Both the position numbers and the translations under genes were made by a program. From positions 1 to 17,678 of the forward strand of contig JBIIZD010000060.1 in NCBI GenBank assembly GCA_044346445.1: a DNA stretch of 17,678 nt. The letters run 5' to 3'. Of this stretch, positions 1 to 7,167 are shown in pieces. Within the stretch, counting starts at the first letter, position 1; the number at the start of each line of letters is the position of its first letter. The notes beneath the pieces were generated by a model. That model saw only the letters and a list, made by a program, of their open reading frames with translations, made no database searches and was not told the origin of the DNA. This DNA is from CAISGS01 sp044346445 (lineage in GTDB: Bacteria; Pseudomonadota; Alphaproteobacteria; Caulobacterales; Caulobacteraceae).

Positions 1-723
1 GTTCAGGAACAGGTCCTCAAGCGTGGCATTTTGGCGGCCCGAATGGGCGCGCAATTCATCAAACGTGCCTTCGGTCAAGAGCTTGCCATGATGGATAATG
101 CCGATCCGGTCAGCCATCCGCTCGGCCACATCCAGAATATGGGTGGTGATGATCACGGTTGATCCAGACCGGGTCCGCTCGCTCAGCATGGTCTTGACCT
201 CGCGGGCAATACCGGCATCCAGCCCGGTTAGGGGCTCGTCCAGGATCAAGAGCTTGGGGTCATGGATCAAGGCCCCGGCCAGGGCGACCTTTTGCTTCAT
301 GCCGCGCGAAAAGCCCTCGCACCGCGCATTGCGATTGTGCCAAAGATCCAGCGTCTCCAGCAGCTCGCGCGCCCGCTCAGCGGCCAAGGCGCTAGGCACA
401 GACCAAAGCCCCGCCACAAATTCCAGATACTCCATCGCCGTCAGGGCGTCATACAACATCGGCTCATCCGGCAACCAGGCCATCAGCCGCTTGGCCCCAA
501 TCGGATCGGCCAAGGCATCAATGCCCAGCACCTTGATCGCCCCATAATCGGGCTTGACCAGGCCCGTAACCATCCGCAAGGTCGTGGTCTTACCCGCGCC
601 ATTGGGCCCGAGCAGGGCATAGATCCCGCCCGTTGGCACAGTCAGACTCAGATCATCCACCGCTGGCCGTTTATAGGTCTTGGATAGGCCCTGAATCTCC
701 AAGGCCGGAATTGCCACATCCAT
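1..723 (-). CDS. ABC transporter ATP-binding protein (ABC-2 type exporter), C-terminus cut by window edge
   Basis: This is the cytoplasmic ATPase subunit of an ABC transporter of the CcmA/NatA/YxlF class, which powers an ABC-2 type membrane partner; the substrate cannot be read. The 241 codons visible contain Walker A (GPNGAGKTT, residues 39-47), a signature region with a non-canonical FSRGMKQ (138-144), Walker B with catalytic glutamate (LLILDE, 158-163), the D-loop GLD just after, and the H-loop histidine H195. The start is the ATG at 723-721; no in-frame alternative gives a better N-terminus, and the Rossmann-like core begins at about residue 8. The reading frame is still open at base 1 (the last codons read LEDLFLN), a position typical of the start of the C-terminal tail in this class. 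The permease gene is expected outside the window. Family assignment is firm; specificity is unknown. Confidence 0.93.
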   Translation of the reverse strand, partial: MDVAIPALEIQGLSKTYKRPAVDDLSLTVPTGGIYALLGPNGAGKTTTLRMVTGLVKPDYGAIKVLGIDALADPIGAKRLMAWLPDEPMLYDALTAMEYLEFVAGLWSVPSALAAERARELLETLDLWHNRNARCEGFSRGMKQKVALAGALIHDPKLLILDEPLTGLDAGIAREVKTMLSERTRSGSTVIITTHILDVAERMADRIGIIHHGKLLTEGTFDELRAHSGRQNATLEDLFLN

Positions 724-929
724 ATCTGCCCCCGTATTAGCGCCTAAGGTCCAGCCCTAGTCTATCTGGATTTGCATATCACGCTAACGCCGACCTTAAA
801 TGCGTCAAGCCTTAACCTGATACTCTGGCTTGCATCTCGCAGCCGTCCGCGGCTTGTTTTTTCCAAAACAGGCGGGCAGGGGGGCGAGGTAAGAGCACGG
901 TCGCCGGTGCCGCAACGGCCGCCGCGGGT

Positions 930-1190
930 TCAATCGTCTCTCAAGCCGTTGGCGTGGCCACAGGTATTCAAGAGAAATTCTCTTGGAAGGGCGTCGCTAT
1001 GGCCTTCATCTCCGGGGGTGTTGGCGCGGGCATGGGCGGCATTGGTGGCGGGGGCATTGGCGGGGCCATTGTCCGAGGCGCCGCCTCTAGCGCCATCAGC
1101 CAAGGCATAGGCCTAGCCTTGGGCCTGCAGGATAAGTTCAACTGGGCCGCTGTGGCGGCGGCGGGTGTTGGGGCTGGGGTTGGTGGTGCA
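930..1190 (+). repeat. Two degenerate protein-level repeats of about 34 codons
   Basis: Two copies of the unit SxxSQxxGxAxGxQxKFxW plus a Gly/Ala helix begin near 930 and 1089, giving a period of about 159 bp. The first copy starts upstream of the only usable start codon at 954. This is why I think the gene has lost its 5' part. Similar hydrophobic Gly/Ala repeat helices are common in the distal regions of large exported hemagglutinin-like proteins; that link is from family knowledge, not from a search. Confidence 0.55.
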
Positions 1191-2429
1191 GTTACTGGCG
1201 CAATGAGCGGCATCAACACCCAAGCCATGTCGTCGCGTCTAGCACTCGGCATGGCGGATTCGGTGGCGCAAGCGGCCACGCTTTCGCTCATTCAAGGCAC
1301 GGACTTTGGCGACAATATTCGAGCCAGCCTGCCGTCGGTCGTGGGTAATGCCATTGGCGGATACCTCGCCGAAGGCGGGGGGAGTGGGCCTGGCTTGTTG
1401 GAGGGGGCAGGAAAGGCCGTCAAAGGACTTGGCAGTACCATCGCGGGTGCCACCAAGGCGACGGGCGACTTCTTGGGCTTTGATGGGGAATTTGGCTATC
1501 AAGGTCCAAATAATCTGAGCCGAAATTTCTCAGTTGCCAACACTGAGGAGGCCTTCAGTCGCCGCCCCCCACAAGGTAGCATCAATTCTGGTGGTTCTGC
1601 CTTAGATGCAGCGCGTTTGATTTACCCGGATGCTGATTACGCGGAGTCTGGAGCCCCAAATGCACAATTCACCTTAACAGGAGGATCGCGGCCTGGAATT
1701 GGGCACAACAGGCCACCACAAAACGGATCGCTGCAGCCAGCGTTTCCGGGGCTTCCGAACTCGCCTGCGACAAGCGCGATACTGGGCACGGTTGACCAAT
1801 TCCTTGGCGGGGCAGGAGCGAGTGCGGCTTATGCAGCAACGGATTTGGTTTACAATTACATCTATAGCCTGAACAAAGAGATCAACCCAAACTACACAGC
1901 ACCATCTTCCCTGACGTCTTGGGAGAATACTGGCCTCCAAGGGCGAAACGCTTTGATTGGGCAGATGCGCAGTGATCTGGCGGGGGGGACCCTTAATCTG
2001 CAGCGAAATACGTTGGCTTTCCTGCAGCGGAGCGTCGATCGTGCTTATGCGGAAGGTGTTATGCTGTCTGACGCTGGAAGGCTTAACCAAACGCTTTCAA
2101 GGCAAGAAGCGATAGGGAACCATGTCGATCGCGCAGTGCGAATCGCATTGCGGCGGTCTTTCACCGCTCGGGGCGTCTCTTTTGGGGCAGGCGGATATGT
2201 GAGGGTGAACAATCGTGATTACGGATCTGACGGCAGCTACCGGATACCCGATGCGGGCGTGGGGAGTTTAAGGTATGATTGGACACTGTCCGCTAAAACC
2301 CTTGCGACACCCCAAATCCAAGGCTTTTTCAATGCGCAATCTGCGCCAACCGGTGTAGTAATCGTCAGGCCGACCGCTTTAGGTGGCTCTTACTATATTG
2401 CCCGTCCGGCAGTTCCAAATTGGAGGTAG
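954..2429 (+). CDS. Orphan polymorphic-toxin-like protein: 5'-truncated Gly/Ala-rich exoprotein tail plus unrecognised C-terminal domain
   Basis: This 491-codon frame looks like the distal end of a much larger secreted adhesin/toxin (CdiA or DUF637-hemagglutinin style), not a complete gene. The only start near the beginning is a GTG at 954. The frame is open back to 816 without an ATG, and the repeat pattern already runs through that stretch. Two copies of a unit of the form SQ-(A/G)-(V/I)-G-x-A-x-G-(I/L)-Q-(E/D)-K-F-x-W followed by Gly/Ala helices lie at about 930 and 1089 (period 159 bp). A Gly/Ala-rich region continues to about residue 165. A junction motif, GSRPGIGHNRPP, sits at residues 244-255. 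It is followed by a less GC-rich C-terminal domain (about 265-491) with an alpha-helical first half and a tail containing PD at 432-433, D442, K448 and Q454. I do not recognise the domain; a nuclease is possible but unproven. The stop overlaps the Shine-Dalgarno of the next gene, as expected for toxin and immunity partners. Confidence 0.6.
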   Translation: MATGIQEKFSWKGVAMAFISGGVGAGMGGIGGGGIGGAIVRGAASSAISQGIGLALGLQDKFNWAAVAAAGVGAGVGGAVTGAMSGINTQAMSSRLALGMADSVAQAATLSLIQGTDFGDNIRASLPSVVGNAIGGYLAEGGGSGPGLLEGAGKAVKGLGSTIAGATKATGDFLGFDGEFGYQGPNNLSRNFSVANTEEAFSRRPPQGSINSGGSALDAARLIYPDADYAESGAPNAQFTLTGGSRPGIGHNRPPQNGSLQPAFPGLPNSPATSAILGTVDQFLGGAGASAAYAATDLVYNYIYSLNKEINPNYTAPSSLTSWENTGLQGRNALIGQMRSDLAGGTLNLQRNTLAFLQRSVDRAYAEGVMLSDAGRLNQTLSRQEAIGNHVDRAVRIALRRSFTARGVSFGAGGYVRVNNRDYGSDGSYRIPDAGVGSLRYDWTLSAKTLATPQIQGFFNAQSAPTGVVIVRPTALGGSYYIARPAVPNWR

Positions 2430-2431
2430 TG

Positions 2432-2752
2432 ATGGAGAAGCTATACATTCCCGGGACGATCAGTGAGATTGTGGACTATTTAGCGTCCATGATGCAGAAC
2501 GCTCCGACAATGACGGACCCAGAATTCCCGTTCTTGAATATTGATAGTACGTTCTACGCTCTAAATGAGGGCCTTGCGCGAGTGAGCAAGAAATTGGGCG
2601 AAGAACGCTACGCCAAGCTGCTCCAGCTATCAAACCGGATGCGGGCACATTTTGAGGCGGACCCTGACGACACCAACGGCGAAGCGCATAAGGGCTGCTT
2701 GCTTATCAACGAAATGGAAGACCTGCTGCTCGGCCGCGACGCTAAGGGCTGA
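2432..2752 (+). CDS. Small acidic protein, probable immunity partner of the upstream toxin-like gene
   Basis: This encodes 106 residues starting MEKLYIPGTI. The ATG at 2432 is preceded by a perfect GGAGG at 2422-2426 with a 5-nt gap, and that Shine-Dalgarno lies across the last codons of the upstream gene (stop TAG 2427-2429), so the two are translationally coupled. A TTG at 2420 would add four residues but is poorly placed relative to the Shine-Dalgarno. The protein has no signal peptide or membrane segment. It appears helical and is strongly acidic in its second half (FEADPDDTNGE, then NEMEDLLLGRD). No family is recognised. Its size, acidity, cytoplasmic nature and place directly after the C-terminal domain are the usual signs of an immunity protein. 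The function is therefore inferred from position only. Confidence 0.65.
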   Translation: MEKLYIPGTISEIVDYLASMMQNAPTMTDPEFPFLNIDSTFYALNEGLARVSKKLGEERYAKLLQLSNRMRAHFEADPDDTNGEAHKGCLLINEMEDLLLGRDAKG

Positions 2753-2761
2753 TGAGCAAAG

Positions 2762-2793
2762 GCCGTAGCGACTGCAGTGGCGGCCGCTACGGC
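2762..2793 (+). terminator. Stem-loop after the putative immunity gene
   Basis: A perfect 9-bp inverted repeat (gccgtagcg / cgctacggc) with a 14-nt loop begins 9 nt after the stop codon of the putative immunity gene. There is no T-run after it, so it is a weak candidate for an intrinsic terminator and may instead be an RNA 3' stabilising hairpin. The rest of the gap up to 2893 shows nothing else that I can interpret. Confidence 0.4.
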
Positions 2794-2893
2794 TGAGCTG
2801 AGAATATCGCGACCCCATAGCGCAATCTCCAAAGGGGCTAAGTCTCTAAAAGTCCTAGAAACTCGCACTATACAGTTATGCGCCTAAGGAAGA

Positions 2894-3140
2894 TTATGGG
2901 AAATATGATATAAACTGCCGCAGTCGTTGGGTATCGCCTTGGTTTGTTTCTAACTCTAACCCAGCCTCACAACTTAGGCCGGCAACCCGTTCAAACACTG
3001 TAAGATTGGCGTTCACGACCACCAGCCCATGACTGCGCGCTTGTCCGGCAATCGGACCGTCATAGCCGCCAATTGGCGTGCCCTTGCGTTCGAGGTCAGA
3101 TGGCCGCGCCATGCAGCAATTCGGTGAGAGCGTTTAACCC
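2894..3140 (-). pseudogene. vapC: VapC-type PIN-domain toxin remnant (internally deleted)
   Basis: The frame 3112-2894 encodes the C-terminal half of a PIN-domain ribonuclease. It reads GTPIGGYDGPIAGQARSHGL, then VVVNANLTVFERVAGL, matching the VapC pattern GTPIGxxDxxIAxxAxxxG..xVTxNxxEFxRVxGL, including the catalytic Asp of the YDGPIAG segment. Immediately upstream in another frame is ALTELLHGAA, which resembles the VapC helix that carries the ELxxG motif, but it runs into a stop (TGA). About 45 residues that normally join these two parts are missing and the frame shifts at the join, so the gene is dead. No VapB antitoxin is present; the place where it would lie is now the end of sdaA. The C-terminal tail is somewhat longer than usual. 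The family call is good; the ELLHG part is weaker. Confidence 0.7.
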
Positions 3141-3142
3141 CC

Positions 3143-4519
3143 TCAACACGCCACCACATTCACCGCCAGGCCGCCTTGGCTGGTTTCCTTGTATTTGGAC
3201 GACATGTCCAGGCCGGTTTGGCGCATGGTTTCTATGACCTGGTCTAGGGTGACGCGGGCGGGTTCGTGGGTTTGTAGGGCTAGGCGGGCGGCATTGGCGG
3301 CCTTGACGGAGGCTAGGGCATTGCGCTCGATGCAGGGGATCTGGACCAGGCCGCCGACGGGATCGCAGGTCAGGCCCAGATTGTGCTCCATGCCAATCTC
3401 GGCGGCGTTTGAGACCTGATCGGGCGTGCCGCCCCAGACCGCGGCCAGGGCTCCGGCGGCCATGGAACAGGCCACGCCGACCTCGCCCTGACAGCCCATT
3501 TCGGCGCCAGAAATCGAGGCGCGCTGTTTATAGAGGATACCAATCGCGGCAGCGGTCAGCAGAAAGCTATGGACCTTGTCGGCCCCGGCGCCAGCATCGA
3601 GCAGATAAAACCGCAGGACCGAGGGGATAATGCCCGCTGCGCCATTGGTTGGGGCGGTGACCACCCTGCCCCCAGCGGCGTTTTCCTCGTTCACCGCCAT
3701 GGCATAGACATTGAGCCAGTCAAACAGGGTCTCGCGCTCGTTCGAGGACGGCTTGGCTTGAAGTCTCTGGTAAAGGTCGGGCGCGCGGCGGCGCACATTC
3801 AGGCCGCCGGGCAGGGTTCCGCCCTGCTCTAGCCCGCGCTGGATACAGGCCGCCATGGCGCGCGCTATGGCATCGAGCGCGGCCAGGGTCTCGGCGCGCG
3901 GGCGGCGCAGGTCCTCATTGGCCAGAACAATATCGGCCATGTCCGCACAGTTGGCGGCGCACAGGGCCAGGAGTTCCGCGCCAGAGCCAAAGGCCATGGG
4001 CCCGCTCGGCCCGCCGCTGACCAGATCATTCTCGGCCGGGGTGGCAAGCTGTCTATGGCTGGCGACAAAGCCGCCGCCGGTGGAATAATAGACCTTGTCG
4101 GACAGGACGTCGCCCGCCGCATCAAACGCCAAAAGCCGCAAACCATTGGGGTGAAGATCAGGCGCGGTCTTGAAATCGGCAATCAGGTCTGTGGCGGCGT
4201 CAAACCGGATGGCCCGGCCACCTGGCAAGGCCAGGGCCTGGGTCGCAGCCAGATTGATCAGGGCCGCTTCGGCCAGGCTTGGATCTGTGGTTTCGGGCAC
4301 AAACCCCATCAGGCCCAGCATGATGGCCTCAGGCGTGCGGTGACCGCCCCCGGTAAAGGCTAGCGAGCCTTGGGTCTGGGCCTCAATCCGCGCCACCGCG
4401 TCCAAAAGCCCGCGCCGCTGTAAATGCGCCAGGAACCGCGCGGCAATGCGCATGGGCCCAACCGTGTGCGAGCTGGACGGGCCAATTCCGATGCGAAATA
4501 TATCCAGGGCAGAGATCAT
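3143..4519 (-). CDS. sdaA: L-serine ammonia-lyase (L-serine dehydratase), single-chain 4Fe-4S type
   Basis: This enzyme converts L-serine to pyruvate and ammonia in the cytoplasm, using an oxygen-sensitive 4Fe-4S cluster and no PLP. It has 458 residues, with the beta domain first (SSSHTVGP, residues 15-22) and the alpha domain after about residue 190. The three cluster cysteines are at C343 (MGCQGE), C385 (TCDPVGG) and C396 (IPCIERN). The C-terminal residue is C458, which in the Legionella enzyme folds into the active site as the fourth cluster ligand; length and spacing match that enzyme. The start ATG is at 4519-4517, followed by the canonical SALDIFRIGIGPSSSH. It lies 23 nt downstream of the MBL-hydrolase gene on the same strand and may be the last gene of that transcript. 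Complete and ordinary. Confidence 0.97.
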   Translation of the reverse strand: MISALDIFRIGIGPSSSHTVGPMRIAARFLAHLQRRGLLDAVARIEAQTQGSLAFTGGGHRTPEAIMLGLMGFVPETTDPSLAEAALINLAATQALALPGGRAIRFDAATDLIADFKTAPDLHPNGLRLLAFDAAGDVLSDKVYYSTGGGFVASHRQLATPAENDLVSGGPSGPMAFGSGAELLALCAANCADMADIVLANEDLRRPRAETLAALDAIARAMAACIQRGLEQGGTLPGGLNVRRRAPDLYQRLQAKPSSNERETLFDWLNVYAMAVNEENAAGGRVVTAPTNGAAGIIPSVLRFYLLDAGAGADKVHSFLLTAAAIGILYKQRASISGAEMGCQGEVGVACSMAAGALAAVWGGTPDQVSNAAEIGMEHNLGLTCDPVGGLVQIPCIERNALASVKAANAARLALQTHEPARVTLDQVIETMRQTGLDMSSKYKETSQGGLAVNVVAC

Positions 4520-4542
4520 GAGAAACTCAAGCTTATCGAGAC

Positions 4543-5349
4543 CTAAAGGGTAAGTCTTAAACCGTCATATCCGGCTTCTACCCCCTTAGGCAAGCGAGCA
4601 GAAACGGCATTATAGTCCAGATCGAGATGCATATTGGTTAGGATGGCGCGCTCAGGCCGCACCTGCGCGATCCATTCCAAGGCCTTGTCCAGGTGCGCAT
4701 GGGTCGGGTGCGGAATATAGCGCAAGGCATCGACAATCCAGACCTTGACCCCCGCCAGCGCGGCAAAGGCGGCAGGGTCCAGGTCAACCACGTCGCTGGA
4801 ATAGGCAAGATCGCCCATGCGATAGCCGACGCTGCGGACATTGCCGTGATCCTGATCGAATGTGGTGATGGGGATTGCGCCAGACGGCCCATCGACCTGC
4901 CAGGCTGTGCCATGGACTGGGATGCGGTGCGGGTCACAAATCGCCGGATAGCCGCCCTGACTGTGGAAGATATAGTCAAACCGGCGCAGCAAGGTGGTGT
5001 GGGTCGCTTCGTCCATATGCACCGGAATGCGCTGGCGCTGGATCAGGGCAAAGGCGCGCAAATCATCAATGCCGTGGGCCTGATCGGCATGGTCATGGGT
5101 CATCAAGACCGCGTCCAGGCGGCCAATCCCGGCCCGCACGCTTTGCAGGCGCAGGTCTGGCGAGGTATCAATCAGCACGGTCGTGTCGACCTTGGGCCCC
5201 TGCCCTGACAAGCGCCGCACCAGCATGGAACAGCGCGAGCGATGATTGCGCGGCTCATTGGGATCACAAGCGCCCCAGGCCCCGTCCGCGCGCGGCACAC
5301 CCGCCGAGGACCCTGAGCCAAGCAGCGTATATTCCAGTTGCCCGCTCAT
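4543..5349 (-). CDS. MBL-fold metal-dependent hydrolase, PhnP-like
   Basis: This 268-residue cytoplasmic metallo-beta-lactamase-fold protein is of the PhnP/RNase Z-like phosphodiesterase branch. Visible motifs are the N-terminal LLGSGSSAGVPR (9-20), VLIDTSPDLR (58-67), and the first metal motif THDHADQAHG (84-93). Later come a His in FDQDHGNVRS, an Asp in AYSSDVVDLD and the C-terminal histidines in HPTHAHLDKALEW. The usual HxHxDH motif has Gln at position 90 instead of His. PhnP itself opens cyclic phosphodiesters in phosphonate degradation, but no phn gene is nearby and the natural substrate of the alphaproteobacterial group is not known to me. Its ATG overlaps the tatD stop by 4 bases (ATGA), and a similar tatD-MBL pair follows tmk/holB in many alphaproteobacteria, so it belongs to that operon. 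Confidence 0.9.
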   Translation of the reverse strand: MSGQLEYTLLGSGSSAGVPRADGAWGACDPNEPRNHRSRCSMLVRRLSGQGPKVDTTVLIDTSPDLRLQSVRAGIGRLDAVLMTHDHADQAHGIDDLRAFALIQRQRIPVHMDEATHTTLLRRFDYIFHSQGGYPAICDPHRIPVHGTAWQVDGPSGAIPITTFDQDHGNVRSVGYRMGDLAYSSDVVDLDPAAFAALAGVKVWIVDALRYIPHPTHAHLDKALEWIAQVRPERAILTNMHLDLDYNAVSARLPKGVEAGYDGLRLTL

Positions 5350-6146
5350 GCGCCCGACTCCGGCCTAACTGGCCTTGGTATGGTATGAAACAGGTCAAAA
5401 AACGCCGCCTCGGTTCGCCTTTCGGCCTCGTCAAGGCTCCAGCCGCGAATTTCGGCAAGCTTGGCCAGGATATGCGGCAAGAATGCAGGCTCATTGCGCC
5501 GCCCGCGCATGGGCATGGGCGCCAAATAGGGACAGTCGGTCTCGACAATGATCTTGTCCGCCGGCATTTGGGCAATCACAGCCCGAACATCTCCGGCTGC
5601 CTTGAAGGTAGCGATCCCGGAAACCGAAAACCACGCCCCCAAGGCTGCGCCGCGCCGCGCCAGTTCCGCGCCGCTGGTATAGCAATGCAGCAAGATCTTG
5701 AACGGGCCCTTGGCATATTCCGCTTCCAATATGTCGCCCATCATCTCGTCAGCATCGCGCGTATGCACGATCAGGGGCAGGCCGGTCTGTCTTGCCGCGG
5801 CAATGTGAACCCGGAATATAGCCGCCTGAACATCGCGCGGGCTATAGTCATAAAAGAAATCCAGCCCGGTCTCGCCAATCCCGACCACCTTGGCCCGATT
5901 AGATAATTCAACTAAGGTATCGGCGTTAAGATGCAGATTTTCCTTCGCTTCATGCGGATGCGTTCCGACACTACACCAGATGTCATCATGCGCCATGGCC
6001 ACGGAATGAACGGCATCAAAACCACTGACCCGATCACAGATTGTCACCATCATGGCAATGCCCGCCGCGCGCGCACGCGCGATCACCTGAGCCTGGTCCT
6101 CGGCAAATTGCGGTGCGTGAAGGTTCACATGGCTGTCAATCAGCAT
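5346..6146 (-). CDS. tatD: TatD family metal-dependent hydrolase (DNase)
   Basis: This is a TIM-barrel amidohydrolase-fold nuclease of the TatD/YcfH/YjjV type, linked in other bacteria to 3'-5' exonuclease and DNA-repair activity. I place the start at the ATG at 6146, giving 266 residues, the normal family length, beginning MLIDSHVNLH. The frame is open up to 6224 but the extra residues overlap holB by 62 bases and are not family-like. Metal-site residues seen are E92 (GIGETGLD), H128 (LIVHTRDAD), H154 (LLHCYTSG) and D204 (VETDCPYLAP). The usual N-terminal HxH reads H6-V-N8, so one histidine ligand is Asn. Its stop overlaps the MBL-hydrolase start by 4 bases. The start lies 16 nt after the holB stop, where many alphaproteobacteria have metG; that gene is not in this position. 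Confidence 0.93.
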   Translation of the reverse strand: MLIDSHVNLHAPQFAEDQAQVIARARAAGIAMMVTICDRVSGFDAVHSVAMAHDDIWCSVGTHPHEAKENLHLNADTLVELSNRAKVVGIGETGLDFFYDYSPRDVQAAIFRVHIAAARQTGLPLIVHTRDADEMMGDILEAEYAKGPFKILLHCYTSGAELARRGAALGAWFSVSGIATFKAAGDVRAVIAQMPADKIIVETDCPYLAPMPMRGRRNEPAFLPHILAKLAEIRGWSLDEAERRTEAAFFDLFHTIPRPVRPESGA

Positions 6147-6162
6147 GGCAGCAATATCCACA

Positions 6163-7167
6163 TCATGCGCGGGCCGCCGCACGCAACTGCACCAGGACGG
6201 TCCAGAGCGCATCGGTGCGGTCAAGGTTTAGGCCCTCCACCTGCGGCGGCAAGGCGGTTAAGCTATCCCAGGCCTGTGCCCATTGGTCCAGCGCCGGGCT
6301 CAACTGGCTTGAAAGGGCCCGGTCCAGGCTCATGTCATGGATCTGGTCGGCCAAACGATCCATCAGCAGACCAAAGCGTTGCGCCCCCTCGGCCCCGCGA
6401 AAACCGTCGGTAAGCCCTAGAATCTCGACATCATCAATCACGGGCAGGCGCTGTAACAAGTACCTGGCCACTTGATCCATAGCCAGAGCATTGCCTGCCG
6501 CCATCTCCATCATCCGCCCCGGCGCGCCCTTCGCCATCTGGGCCAGCCGCTGGGCGCTTTCGAAATCAAGATCGGTGCGGGCCATGGCATAATCGGTCAG
6601 TCGGCCCTCATCCCAAGGCGCAAAGCTCAGACGTCGGCAGCGCGAGCGAATGGTCGGCAATAACCGGCCCGGCGCGCTAGAGACCAGAAACACCACCCCG
6701 CGCGGCGGCGGCTCTTCCAGCGTCTTGAGCACGGCATTGGCCGCACTGGTATTCATATCATCAACCGCATCAATAATCGCGACCCGATACGGCGCGCTGG
6801 CTGGAGAGCGGGAAAAGAAGTCCGGCAATCCCCGGGCCTCGTCGACACTGATATATTTCTTGGTCTTGCCGTCCTCGACCTGACGTTCGAGCACCATAAG
6901 ATCAGGATGGGCCCGCGCGGCGACCAGACGACTGACCGGATCGTCCGGCGCTGACCCCAAAAGTCCAAATTCGGGGGCGGGTTTGGCCCCCAATAGCCGC
7001 CGCGCGGCACGATAGGCAAAGGTTGCCTTGCCAACGCCCTGCGGCCCGATCAGCAGCCAGGCATGGTGCATACGGCCGCGTGCCAGGCTATCGATCAGGG
7101 CCTGTTCGGCCGCCTGGGCGCCGTCTAGACCATAGACATCGCGTGGATGGGCACTGTCCTGGCTCAT
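6163..7167 (-). CDS. holB: DNA polymerase III subunit delta prime
   Basis: This encodes 334 residues. Delta prime is the rigid stator of the clamp-loader complex that opens and loads the beta sliding clamp. It shows the AAA+ fold: MHHAWLLIGPQGVGKATFAYRAAR (Walker A-like at 41-49), ISVDEARGLPDFF (106-118), VAIIDAVDDMNTSAANAVLKTLEEPP (129-154), and the arginine-finger SRC motif at 175-177 (IRSRCRRL). The cysteine cluster that binds zinc in the E. coli protein is absent. Its ATG overlaps the tmk stop by 4 bases (ATGA), so the two are translationally coupled. The stop leaves 16 nt before the preferred tatD start. Complete. Confidence 0.95.
   Translation of the reverse strand: MSQDSAHPRDVYGLDGAQAAEQALIDSLARGRMHHAWLLIGPQGVGKATFAYRAARRLLGAKPAPEFGLLGSAPDDPVSRLVAARAHPDLMVLERQVEDGKTKKYISVDEARGLPDFFSRSPASAPYRVAIIDAVDDMNTSAANAVLKTLEEPPPRGVVFLVSSAPGRLLPTIRSRCRRLSFAPWDEGRLTDYAMARTDLDFESAQRLAQMAKGAPGRMMEMAAGNALAMDQVARYLLQRLPVIDDVEILGLTDGFRGAEGAQRFGLLMDRLADQIHDMSLDRALSSQLSPALDQWAQAWDSLTALPPQVEGLNLDRTDALWTVLVQLRAAARA

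Noticed and set aside
4875..5906. A 343-codon plus-strand open frame
   Set aside because: It lies antisense to the MBL-hydrolase and tatD genes, crosses both, and has Arg/Pro/Ala-rich composition typical of high-GC shadow frames.
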